Program-made: the position numbers and the translations under genes
Shown here: positions 1-7,788 of the stretch, in pieces
Numbering within the stretch: the first letter of the stretch is position 1
How the letters are laid out: every line of letters begins with the position of its first letter
Notes under the pieces: model-generated
The model's database searches: none
What the model was told of the DNA's origin: nothing
What the model saw: only the letters and a program-made list of their open reading frames with translations
Assembly: GCA_003486645.1 (NCBI GenBank)
Contig: DNGI01000273.1
Span: 1 to 11,811 of the forward strand
From: Cyanobacteria bacterium UBA11370
GTDB lineage: Bacteria; Cyanobacteriota; Cyanobacteriia; Cyanobacteriales; Coleofasciculaceae
Direction of reading: 5' to 3'
DNA length: 11,811 bases

Positions 1-690
1 TATTAATCGGTTCTTTAGTGGGGGAAGTTTTGAACCGACTTGATAACCAAAAGCACCGGGATTGTGAGTTTGGCAATAGATTTTACCTTGTCCTTTAAAT
101 CGGCAAACGAGTCCTTCTCCTCCTAGAAATGCGCCAATCCAGCTAGAACCTGCTTTAGTAATCTCGAACGTTAGACTCTTTTCAAAGGCAACAATATGAC
201 CCGTATCAACAATATATTCACCCTTGACGGGCACTTCATAAATTGCGCCAAATGAGTTTAATAATAAAGACCCAGAACCGCTAGCCGTTAACCAAAAAAT
301 TGATTCCCCAGAAAAAACTGATTTTAAGCCTTGAAATCCTAAATCAATATCAACATCAGATGCGCTAGCCAGATAGGATGTGGCTTGAACGACTAACTCT
401 TGACCCTTCATTTGATAGAGTAAAATATCACCCATAAACTTAGGTGCGAGAAATATTTCTCCTCCTGCAATCGGAGAACGAAAAACACTTAAAAATAGAG
501 ATTCACCTGCAACTAAGCGTTTCAATCCACCTAAAATCCCGCCGCCTTTCCCTTGGCGCAAGGTAGTACTGGCATTAATAGAACCACTCATTGCCACCAT
601 AGAACCCGCTTGAGCAACTAATTCTTCCCCAGCATTGAGAATGACACGCGCGATCGCACTATCGGGTTGATGTAAAAGTTCTATATTCAT
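1..690 (-). CDS. AIM24/TIGR00266-family protein (partial, C-terminus beyond window)
   Basis: An open frame of 230 codons runs from ATG at 690 to the left edge with no stop. The translation begins MNIELLHQPDSAIARVI and matches the AIM24 (TIGR00266) beta-sandwich family: a Gly-rich GGGILGGL segment, the GESLFL motif, FSGESIFWLTASGSG in the middle, and the hallmark GEYIVDTGHIVAFE at about residues 165-178. The family is usually about 220-260 residues, so only a short tail should be missing. Biochemical function is not established for the bacterial members; yeast Aim24 is a mitochondrial inner-membrane protein. A good Shine-Dalgarno AGGAG sits 6 nt before the ATG. It lies downstream of a paralogue (924-1586) in the same orientation, separated by 233 bp of repeat-rich DNA. 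There is no signal peptide, so it is probably cytoplasmic. Confidence 0.88.
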   Translation of the reverse strand, partial: MNIELLHQPDSAIARVILNAGEELVAQAGSMVAMSGSINASTTLRQGKGGGILGGLKRLVAGESLFLSVFRSPIAGGEIFLAPKFMGDILLYQMKGQELVVQATSYLASASDVDIDLGFQGLKSVFSGESIFWLTASGSGSLLLNSFGAIYEVPVKGEYIVDTGHIVAFEKSLTFEITKAGSSWIGAFLGGEGLVCRFKGQGKIYCQTHNPGAFGYQVGSKLPPLKNRLI

Positions 691-696
691 GTATTT

Positions 697-701
697 CTCC
701 T
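697..701 (-). promoter_or_regulatory. Shine-Dalgarno AGGAG of the partial AIM24 gene
   Basis: The minus strand reads AGGAG, then 6 nt, then ATG at 690-688. It supports that start and contrasts with the SD-less starts in the cbi operon. Confidence 0.6.
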
Positions 702-707
702 GATTTT

Positions 708-770
708 GTTGTTGGTTGTTTGTTGTTGGTTATTTGTCGTTTGTTGTTTGTTATGGGTTGTTTGTTACTT
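708..770. repeat. Heptamer tandem repeat, GTTGTTK type (9 degenerate units)
   Basis: Nine consecutive 7-bp units can be read from 708: GTTGTTG, GTTGTTT, GTTGTTG, GTTATTT, GTCGTTT, GTTGTTT, GTTATGG, GTTGTTT, GTTACTT. It is a short tandemly repeated repetitive sequence of the cyanobacterial kind. It lies in the leader of the partial AIM24 gene, directly upstream of its ribosome site, and is complementary in character to the array at 894-928. Confidence 0.8.
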
Positions 771-893
771 TTTTTTTACAACGGGTAACTAATGCCAATT
801 GGATTTAAGTTTGGAACAAATGGCATAAGCCTTGCAATCTATTAGCTTTAACCAAGTGTGTCATTTTTAAACCAAATTGATATAACAACAGAC

Positions 894-928
894 AACCAAC
901 AACCAACAACCAACAACCAGCAACTAAC
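894..928. repeat. Heptamer tandem repeat, AACCAAC type (5 units)
   Basis: Five 7-bp units run from 894: AACCAAC three times, AACCAGC, AACTAAC. The last unit supplies the TAG stop codon (924-926) of the upstream AIM24 gene and reaches into its final Arg codon. The orientation is opposite to the array at 708-770, so a transcript through the gap could pair the two. Confidence 0.85.
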
Positions 929-1586
929 GTAATTTCGGACGTAAATAATTGACTAAACCATCAATACTGCGAGACTGAAGATAAATTTCTCCCGTACCTG
1001 TTAATCGATTAATAAATCCTTCTCCGGACGTAACAGAACCGACTAAGCCACCTGCTAGCCCAATATTCATTTTAATTCCCGGTTCATAAGCAACTAAATG
1101 ACCCGTATCAACAATAAATTCCCCTTGGATGCGTTTTTGAATAATGCCACCATAAGCCCCAAAGAAAACTTTACCATTACCGCTAACTTGGAGTTTAAAA
1201 AGTCCTTCTCCAGAAAACCAACTTTTCACACCTGCCCACTGAACACCGAGTTTAACACCGCGAGTATGACAAATATAAGCACCGGGTTGAAAACAGAGAG
1301 TACGTCCTCTTAAATCAACACAAGCAATGTCACCAATGGTTGATTGGGTGAGGACTAAATTTAAAGGGTGTTGGGTTTGATTACTAAACGTATTAACAAA
1401 TAAGGATTCCCCACCAAAAAACTTTTTGAGTAAGGCAGGAAAGAAACCACCGGAAAATTCAGTTTTCAGGGTGAGTCTGCCATTCATACTCGTCATCGCA
1501 CCCGCTTCAGCCGTAATACTCTCACCAGGATTGAGGGTGATAAAAATTGCGGCAAAGGCGGGTTTATAGCGAATTTCATAGTCCAC
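924..1586 (-). CDS. AIM24/TIGR00266-family protein
   Basis: This is a complete 220-residue member of the AIM24 (TIGR00266) family. Visible hallmarks are the N-terminal YEIRYKPAFAAIFITLNPGE strand pair with EAGAMTSM (about residues 27-34), a Gly-rich GGFFPALLKKFFGGESLFVN, WFSGEGLFKLQVSGNG, and the GEFIVDTGHLVAYEPG signature at about residues 155-170. It is a diverged paralogue of the partial gene at 1-690; both keep the GE-IVDTGH-VA core. The start is GTG at 1586: the minus strand has AGGAG 9 nt upstream, and the ATG nearer that site is followed at once by a stop. No signal peptide or membrane helix is seen. The function is unknown; a beta-sandwich scaffold or membrane-associated role is only inferred from the family. 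The stop codon lies inside a heptamer repeat, so the extreme C-terminus may have been set by repeat growth. Confidence 0.92.
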   Translation of the reverse strand: MDYEIRYKPAFAAIFITLNPGESITAEAGAMTSMNGRLTLKTEFSGGFFPALLKKFFGGESLFVNTFSNQTQHPLNLVLTQSTIGDIACVDLRGRTLCFQPGAYICHTRGVKLGVQWAGVKSWFSGEGLFKLQVSGNGKVFFGAYGGIIQKRIQGEFIVDTGHLVAYEPGIKMNIGLAGGLVGSVTSGEGFINRLTGTGEIYLQSRSIDGLVNYLRPKLR

Positions 1587-1595
1587 GGCTTACAT

Positions 1596-1600
1596 CTCCT
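1596..1600 (-). promoter_or_regulatory. Shine-Dalgarno that fixes a GTG start
   Basis: The minus strand reads AGGAG, 9 nt before GTG at 1586. An ATG lies between them (within GGAGATGTAAG) but is followed immediately by TAA, so GTG is the usable start. Confidence 0.55.
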
Positions 1601-1716
1601 ACAACGGGTAGAGATACTATCAGTTTGACAGGTATTTTTCCTGTGTCCAGATTTCTTAAAAAAAATCAACTCTTTGGGTAGTAGGGGATAAGGTTAAAGA
1701 GACGTTAAAGACGAAC

Positions 1717-2643
1717 TTACCAGGGATTACCCACCAACGTAAACGCACTCCAATAGTAAGGATGAGTCAAAATTTTATTTCCCTGCTGTGCTGACTCTGG
1801 GGGTAATGGGATACTACTATTACGAGTGATAAGTTGCCCATTTTGCAGTTGTACTTCACCACGAATTAAGGCTAATTGAGCTTGTCGTAAGGCTTCAGCT
1901 TTTATGGGTGCTTCTTTTAAGTGTTGGTAAAACTGAGTCATTAGTCCTAGAGTCCCTTCATCACTAACGTACCAGAGACTTCCTAGCGCTGATTTTACTC
2001 CTGCTTGTACTGCTAATCCTGTAAATCCTAATTCTGCTTCTTCATCACCTAACGCCGAACGACAAGCACTTAAAACTAATAATTCTACAGGTGGATTATT
2101 TAATCCTAACTCTCGTAATTGATCGAGTTGCAGTTTTGTATCCTCAAATTGGATATAAGAATCACTCGGTTTACCGGGTTTAAATTCTCCGTGGGTGGCT
2201 AAATGTAAAATACCAAAGGGTTGAGAAGCACGAGCGGCTTTAAGATTATCTAGGGTAAAAGTTTCGTTGAGAAAGGATTTCCCTTGCCAGATCTGACCCA
2301 CAATAGTTGATAATTCTACAGGAACAGCAGGTAAAGGATTTTGGTCAGTAAATTGAGAGGCTCCCATGGCTAAAACTTGCAGGTTTCTCACATCAACGTA
2401 GCGAGTATCCGTGAGAGATAAACTGGGCATTAAACCAATACTATAGCGTTCTACAATATAGCTATTTCCATCATGTAAGGCTGCCATGGGAAGGGAGCGT
2501 AAACCTGCATCCATGACAAAAGCAAGATTGTTAATTTGTTGAGCTTTTAAGTCTTTTTCTAGTGGAGCAATTAACCATTGATAGAGTTGCTTACTGGGAG
2601 TTAGATAGTCACGAAGAAAGAGTAGTTGGTACAAAAACAGCAT
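1717..2643 (-). CDS. CHAT-domain (caspase-like) protease, probably detached from its exoprotein
   Basis: This 308-residue ORF is almost entirely a CHAT domain (caspase HetF associated with TPRs, clan CD cysteine peptidase). The catalytic His lies in LHLATHGEF (H151) and the Cys in LVLSACRSALG (C194). Other family landmarks are AGLRSLPMAALHDG, VERYSIGLMPSLSLTD, AELGFTGLAVQAGVKSALGSLW and the C-terminal HPYYWSAFTLVGNPW, so the domain is complete and probably active. The first ATG (2643) has no Shine-Dalgarno and lies 35 bp inside the 3' end of the exoprotein gene, in the +1 frame relative to it. Residues 1-10 (MLFLYQLLFL) look like out-of-frame coding; clear homology starts at RDYLTPSKQLYQWLIAPLE. 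In cyanobacteria this module commonly forms the C-terminus of FHA-type proteins. Without that fusion it has no export signal. It may be translated by coupling or frameshifting, or be a fragment of a broken gene. Confidence 0.85.
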   Translation of the reverse strand: MLFLYQLLFLRDYLTPSKQLYQWLIAPLEKDLKAQQINNLAFVMDAGLRSLPMAALHDGNSYIVERYSIGLMPSLSLTDTRYVDVRNLQVLAMGASQFTDQNPLPAVPVELSTIVGQIWQGKSFLNETFTLDNLKAARASQPFGILHLATHGEFKPGKPSDSYIQFEDTKLQLDQLRELGLNNPPVELLVLSACRSALGDEEAELGFTGLAVQAGVKSALGSLWYVSDEGTLGLMTQFYQHLKEAPIKAEALRQAQLALIRGEVQLQNGQLITRNSSIPLPPESAQQGNKILTHPYYWSAFTLVGNPW

Positions 2644-5600
2644 AGATTAGGGCGGGTTTAATCCCTGTGGCTTGTTCGATTTTGTGTAGGGTAGCTTGAG
2701 CTTGTGCCAGGGTGGTGATTTCAGTATCTCTGATGCCGAAATAGTTTTCAAAAGGAGTTGTGAATTTTTTTTCTAGTTCTTCTAACTCTAGTTTTTCTAA
2801 TAAGCCAATAACCAGGGGAGCTAGTTCTCTGGAAACTGAAGGAGCGAGAGGTTCTGCTTGAGGCTTACTGATATCAACTGGATTGAGCTGTGGTTCAGAT
2901 GGATCGATGGGAGATTCTTCATTTGGAGTTTCTGGTGGTTCAGGTAGATTGATGGGTGCATCAACACTAATAATCTGAATAGTTCCCTCCCTGTGAGTGA
3001 AAGGAAAAGATTTATTAGGAGTAATGCTAGAATTCCCAGTTGTAATTGCTCCGGCTGTACCATTCGTGGTAACATTACCAACTTCAAAGGGAGTTACGCC
3101 ATTCCCACCATGTCGAATAATAATATCGCCGCCACCGTTTCCACCTACTGTAGAGATACTGGCTTCTACACCATGTTGATCGCTAAATGTTCCTGTGGCT
3201 CGGAAAAATTGACCTGCGGTAATATCAACATTACCACCTGTGCCACTATCGCCACCTTGAGCGTTAATTGAGGTGACTTGAATATCGCCAGTTGGGTCGA
3301 GGATAACATTCCCACCATCACCAATACGACCACTAGTATTGATTTGTCCGGTAGTAATTTCGGTACTCGCTTCAACTCGGATATCCCCACCATTCATACC
3401 ACCTTGAGTGTTCAGATTACCCGTGTTAATTCTGCCCGTTGTACTTTTAAGAGTAATAGTACCGCCAGAATTTGTTGCAGAAGAATTGAGCGTATTAGTT
3501 GTAATATTATCGTTAGCACTGAGGAAAATTTGACCGCCATTGGTAGTAATATTACTCGTGGTGATGTTACCTCTACTGAGCAGATTCACTGTACCGCTAG
3601 CAATAATGGAGTCCTTTACAATAATTCCGCCCCCACTAACACCGCTATTTTCCACACGAATATCTCCCCCAATCAAATTTCCCCCTACTGTAATATCACC
3701 ACTGGCGTTGTTCGTTAAACCTGTTCCTCGATCCAAGAGGAGGGTAGCATTCCCTGTACCCGTATTGAGGGTAACTCCGGAGGCGATGACAATCTCCGCT
3801 TTCCCAGAGTCCCGGAAAGCATCTAGTACACCATTGGCTATGGTTTCATTGGCAATCAGGGTTAAATTCCCGTTATTAGTCGTAACATCAGCATTAACAA
3901 AAATACTCCGTCCCGCCTGAAAGGTGAGTCCACCGCCATTACCACTGGGGTTGCTGCTGAAAATCGAACTGTTAACTGTAATATCATTATTCGCTTGTAG
4001 CACCACATCTGTACCAGCACTCAGGGTTAGCTGTAATCGGCTGGGAGTAAGCGTCACAGTACTACCGGGTTCATTGTTAAACTGAAACTGGTTAGAGTTG
4101 ACCAAAGTCGGATCACTAGGCACAACTGTTACCCTACCACTGCCTTCTCCTAAAAAGCTGACCAAAACTATGCCATTAACGGGGTCTTCAATCACTTCAT
4201 GTAAATTGGCGTTAGCTGTGCGACCGATAAGGCTATTCTGAGGAGTGATAGTATGACTGCCATCAATTGCTTTCCCTGTCGTGCCATCCCCCCAAGTGAC
4301 TGCCCCGGCATCAGATACCCCCTCGTTGTCCCAGTCGGGACTACTCACCACATAATTGCCATTAGTCAGCGCGATTACGCCACCACTCCCTACTTGATGC
4401 CGAGATTGAGTTCCGACCAAACTATTATCCTGTGTCACCGTTCCAGTGATACCTGTGGTGCCATCGCCCCAAGTCACCGCCCCAAAACGGGATATCGCCC
4501 CTTTGTGCCAGTCGGGACTGCTAACCACGTAATTGCCGTTGGTCAGCGCAACTACACCCCCACTGCCCAATTCGTCACCTATTTGAGTCCCAACCAGACT
4601 ATTGCCTTGTGTCACACCCCCAGTGATACCTGTGGTGCCATTGCCCCAGGTTACTGCCCCTAAATGGAATGCTCCCCCGTTGTCCCACTCAGGGCTACTA
4701 ACCACGTAATTCCCATTGGTCAGCGCGACTACGCCACCATTGCCTACTTCATCTAAGGATTGAGTCCCGACCAGACTATTACTGGATGTCACCAGTCCAG
4801 TGATACCTATGCTGCCATCGCCCCAAGTCACTGCCCCAACACGAGATATTCCCCCATTGTTCCAGTCGGGACTGCTAGCCACGTAATTGCCATTAGTCAG
4901 CGCGACTACGCCCCCACTACCCACTTGGTCACCTCTTTGAGTGCCGACCAAACTATTGCTTTGTGTTACTGTTCCCGTGATACCCGTGCTGCCATTGCCC
5001 CAAGTCACTGCCCCAGCCAATGGTACTCCCCCATTGACCCATGAAGGGCTGATAACTACGTAATTGCCGTTGGTCAGCGCTGCTACCCCCCCACTACCCA
5101 CTGAGTCAATAACTCCTGTTCCAACCAAACTATTACTATCTGTCACCAACCCAGTGATACCTGTGATACCATTGCCCCAAGTCACTGCTCCAGCATTCCT
5201 CGCCCACATGGGGCTACTAACCACGTAATTGCCATTGGTCAGCGTGACTACACCCCCACTGCCCACTCTGTTACCAAAGTTCCCAACCAAACTATTGCTG
5301 GATGTCACTGCCCCAGTAATACCTGTGCTGCCATTGCCCCAAGTTACTGCCCCGTTTAAAACGCCCGGAAATACCGCCACATTGTTCCATTCGGGACTGA
5401 TAACCACGTAATTGCCGTTGGTTAGCGCAACTGCACCCCCATTGCCTACTGCGTCATTAGTGTGAGTTCCAACTAAACTATTGTTTGATGTCACTGCCCC
5501 AGTGATACCCGTCGTGCCATTACCCCAAGTCGCCGCCCCAGCATTAGATACCGCGCCGTTGTCCCAATTGGGACTGCTGACCACGTAATTCCCATTGGTC

Positions 5601-7600
5601 AGTGCCACTACACCCTGACTGCCCACTTGGTCATTCGCTTGAGTCCCAACCAAACTATTGTTACGTGTCACTACCCCAGTAATACCTGTGCTGCCATGAC
5701 CCCAAGTTACTGCCCCAGCGTCAGATACCCCCGCGTTGTCCCAATTGGGACTGTTCACCATATAATTGCCGTTGGTCAGCGCGACTACACCCTCATTACC
5801 TACTGAGTCATCAACTTGAGAACCCGTCAATGTGCTAATCAGCGCCCCCGTCTCACCGTTATACAGATAAACTGCCCCGGCATTATCTGCGGCAAAGTTA
5901 TCTTCCGGTTTAGTCACCACCACATTCCCGGTACTCAACGGTACAATATGCTGCCCAAACCCCGTGCCACCCCCTTCATTGGGGTCAATGAGGTCAAACT
6001 GAGGTAATTCCTCTTGACTATCATCAATGATGATATTCTTTGGGTCGAGTAACAGCGTCCCTGCTGCCCCATTCACCGCCCCCGCATCCACCACACCTGC
6101 CATTGCCAGCGTTTCTTTCCCTGATACTTCTACAAACCCGCCATCACCTCGAACTGCACCTCCTCGCGCCTGAATCGTACCCGCAAATTGAGTAAGTTGG
6201 TCTGACCAAACAATGACTTGACCTCCATTTCCCTGGGTTACGGCATTTGCCCTGAGAATCGTGGCATGATTAATCAGCGTATTTTGGGCATTGCTCATCT
6301 CCCTTTGCCCAAGAGTAAGAGGGTTCCCCTGAAAGTCACCCCCAACGAAAATCTCTCCACCATTACGATTGCCACTTGCATCCACATCGGCAGCTAATAA
6401 TCGCACATCTTGACCCAACAAATGCACGGAACCACCTAGTTCTCCGGTTACATCCAAGCGACCAGAGGTTGTTAATCCGGTATCTTTTCCTCCATAAAAC
6501 CCAATCTCTCCCCCCTGCTGAGTTCCTGTCGCCGAGGTTATGGCACTGGCGGTTTGAATCAGCCTACCTGTATAATCAATCTCAATTTCCCCACCCTGAC
6601 CATTCCTGCCATTGGCACTGAGACGACCACTATCCAACAAATTCTTCGTCTCAATCTGGATACGACCCCCATTCTCCCCATCAGCCGTAATTTGTCCCTG
6701 GTTATACACCATAGTCCCCGCCATCTGAACCTCTCCGGCATCAGGACTATCAACAGAAACGTGCCCCTGATTGTTGACTTGTCCCCCATTCCCAGTTAAC
6801 AAAACGGCTAAATCCAAAGGCTGAACTGGGATAATTCGTCCCTCATTATCTTGGGGTGGGACAAATTCCACACTCAATAAATGTCCCGGTTGACTCACCC
6901 GGACTAAATTTTCCCCCTCTACAGCCGTAACAATAATAGTCCCCCCCGGTGCAGTGAGTTGTCCCTGATTCGTGACACTCCCCCCCAGTAAGGTTAAAGA
7001 GTGACCCTGAGCTACAATTAAATTCCCTTGATTATCAATACTGCCCGACTGCGCCCAATCAAACGCAAACTGATTAGGATTCCCCACTAATTGCAAATAA
7101 TCATTACTCCCAAACGCATTAAACCACCGATTATTATCAAACCCAATAGCATTAGCAGTCGTTGCCATAAAATCAGCCGGGACATTTAAACTAGCATTAG
7201 CACCAAATACAATCCCCGCCGGATTCATTAAATATAAATTAGAATTTCCACCCGTTACCTGAATTAAACCATTAATAATCGAAGCCTCACCGCCAACGAC
7301 ACGCCCCAATATATTTTGAACTTGGGGATTAGACATAAAGTTAGCGATTTGGTTTTTCGAGAGTCCAAATTTCTCGAAACTATGAAAGAGATTCTCTCCA
7401 TTTCCAGATAGAGTTCCTCCGTTGATATTAAAACGGTTCCCCCGTTGGTCAATAATTGTGCCAGTGCCATCATTAGCGCGGGTGATAGGTTCAGCAACGG
7501 TTGGAGAACCTAGAATTAGTACAGCGATTGTACAAAGACTAGCTTGAGAGAGGGAAATAATGATAGATAGCCCACTCAAGCGCCACGGGGTAGATGTCAT
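2609..7600 (-). CDS. Filamentous-haemagglutinin-type two-partner-secretion exoprotein with a 59-residue repeat array
   Basis: This 1663-residue protein should cross the inner membrane by Sec and the outer membrane through a TpsB/FhaC-type partner that is not in this window. Residues 1-36 form a long signal peptide with a hydrophobic core and a likely cut at PTVA/EP. Residues 37 to about 240 are the FHA N-terminal (TPS) domain, with INGLIQVTGGNSNLYLMNP at 109-127 followed by AGIVFG. Beta-helix-like QGGEI and GGQV segments follow to about 510, then LLLDPKNIIIDD. About 595-1125 is an array of nine repeats around LTNGNYVVSSPDWDN and AVTWGNGTTGITG, preceded by a related FG-GAP-like unit (AGAVYLYNGETGALISTLTG). 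Then comes a Gly/Asn/Thr-rich beta region, a Pro/Glu-rich linker at about 1547-1593, and a stub ending GIKPALIYAVFVPTTLSS. The stub resembles the lead-in to a CHAT domain that is now out of frame downstream. The ATG at 7600 has a weak AGGA 9 nt upstream. The likely role is a surface or secreted adhesin; the ligand is unknown. Confidence 0.9.
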   Translation of the reverse strand: MTSTPWRLSGLSIIISLSQASLCTIAVLILGSPTVAEPITRANDGTGTIIDQRGNRFNINGGTLSGNGENLFHSFEKFGLSKNQIANFMSNPQVQNILGRVVGGEASIINGLIQVTGGNSNLYLMNPAGIVFGANASLNVPADFMATTANAIGFDNNRWFNAFGSNDYLQLVGNPNQFAFDWAQSGSIDNQGNLIVAQGHSLTLLGGSVTNQGQLTAPGGTIIVTAVEGENLVRVSQPGHLLSVEFVPPQDNEGRIIPVQPLDLAVLLTGNGGQVNNQGHVSVDSPDAGEVQMAGTMVYNQGQITADGENGGRIQIETKNLLDSGRLSANGRNGQGGEIEIDYTGRLIQTASAITSATGTQQGGEIGFYGGKDTGLTTSGRLDVTGELGGSVHLLGQDVRLLAADVDASGNRNGGEIFVGGDFQGNPLTLGQREMSNAQNTLINHATILRANAVTQGNGGQVIVWSDQLTQFAGTIQARGGAVRGDGGFVEVSGKETLAMAGVVDAGAVNGAAGTLLLDPKNIIIDDSQEELPQFDLIDPNEGGGTGFGQHIVPLSTGNVVVTKPEDNFAADNAGAVYLYNGETGALISTLTGSQVDDSVGNEGVVALTNGNYMVNSPNWDNAGVSDAGAVTWGHGSTGITGVVTRNNSLVGTQANDQVGSQGVVALTNGNYVVSSPNWDNGAVSNAGAATWGNGTTGITGAVTSNNSLVGTHTNDAVGNGGAVALTNGNYVVISPEWNNVAVFPGVLNGAVTWGNGSTGITGAVTSSNSLVGNFGNRVGSGGVVTLTNGNYVVSSPMWARNAGAVTWGNGITGITGLVTDSNSLVGTGVIDSVGSGGVAALTNGNYVVISPSWVNGGVPLAGAVTWGNGSTGITGTVTQSNSLVGTQRGDQVGSGGVVALTNGNYVASSPDWNNGGISRVGAVTWGDGSIGITGLVTSSNSLVGTQSLDEVGNGGVVALTNGNYVVSSPEWDNGGAFHLGAVTWGNGTTGITGGVTQGNSLVGTQIGDELGSGGVVALTNGNYVVSSPDWHKGAISRFGAVTWGDGTTGITGTVTQDNSLVGTQSRHQVGSGGVIALTNGNYVVSSPDWDNEGVSDAGAVTWGDGTTGKAIDGSHTITPQNSLIGRTANANLHEVIEDPVNGIVLVSFLGEGSGRVTVVPSDPTLVNSNQFQFNNEPGSTVTLTPSRLQLTLSAGTDVVLQANNDITVNSSIFSSNPSGNGGGLTFQAGRSIFVNADVTTNNGNLTLIANETIANGVLDAFRDSGKAEIVIASGVTLNTGTGNATLLLDRGTGLTNNASGDITVGGNLIGGDIRVENSGVSGGGIIVKDSIIASGTVNLLSRGNITTSNITTNGGQIFLSANDNITTNTLNSSATNSGGTITLKSTTGRINTGNLNTQGGMNGGDIRVEASTEITTGQINTSGRIGDGGNVILDPTGDIQVTSINAQGGDSGTGGNVDITAGQFFRATGTFSDQHGVEASISTVGGNGGGDIIIRHGGNGVTPFEVGNVTTNGTAGAITTGNSSITPNKSFPFTHREGTIQIISVDAPINLPEPPETPNEESPIDPSEPQLNPVDISKPQAEPLAPSVSRELAPLVIGLLEKLELEELEKKFTTPFENYFGIRDTEITTLAQAQATLHKIEQATGIKPALIYAVFVPTTLSS
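4225..5815 (-). repeat. Coding tandem repeat: nine units, 177-bp period (59 residues)
   Basis: The DNA motif (A/C)GTAATT(G/C)CC recurs at 4351, 4528, 4705, 4882, 5059, 5224, 5407, 5584 and 5761. Seven of the eight-interval set are... specifically six intervals are exactly 177 bp, one is 165 and one is 183. Each unit encodes G-GGVVALTNGNYVVSSP-W, then GAVTWGNGTTGITG, then NSLVGTQ. It resembles the cyanobacterial repeat of unknown function listed in Pfam as DUF5650 (recalled, not searched). The length variants keep the reading frame (55 and 61 residues). Variation is concentrated in the stretches after the P-W motif and before the next V-G motif. Confidence 0.88.
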
Positions 7601-7788
7601 GAGCTTAATTCCTGATTAGATGCGCTGAATTTTACCCTAGAGTTCCTATTTTTTGACCTTTACGTAAGAAAACTCTCTGAAACTAAGTAAGGAATCCTAA
7701 ATAAAGGTTACTATGTTAAGAAAGAATACAGAATAATACTAAGCTGCCTGTGCATTTTATTTTTGCATACCCCCACACCCCACAACCC
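7601..7788. other. Gap between the Uma2 gene and the exoprotein gene
   Basis: This 188-bp AT-rich stretch must hold the exoprotein's leader and any promoter of its own, reading on the minus strand. It contains the palindrome TTACGTAA at about 7660 and a run of CCCCACA-type repeats near 7771-7785. A weak minus-strand -10-like TAAAAT is present at about 7632, but no convincing -35 partner, so no promoter is called. Confidence 0.35.

Noticed and set aside
4250..5045. Long plus-strand open frames over the exoprotein repeats
   Set aside because: They mirror the 177-bp repeat on the opposite strand, have no ribosome sites and no protein-family character. They are shadows of the minus-strand gene.
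4225..5815. CRISPR-like array
   Set aside because: The 177-bp period, near-identical units and uninterrupted coding frame show a protein repeat, not spacers between short direct repeats.
7745..7770. TGCA...TGCA inverted repeat as a terminator for the Uma2 gene
   Set aside because: The arms are only 4 bp, and the strand and U-run geometry does not fit an intrinsic terminator.
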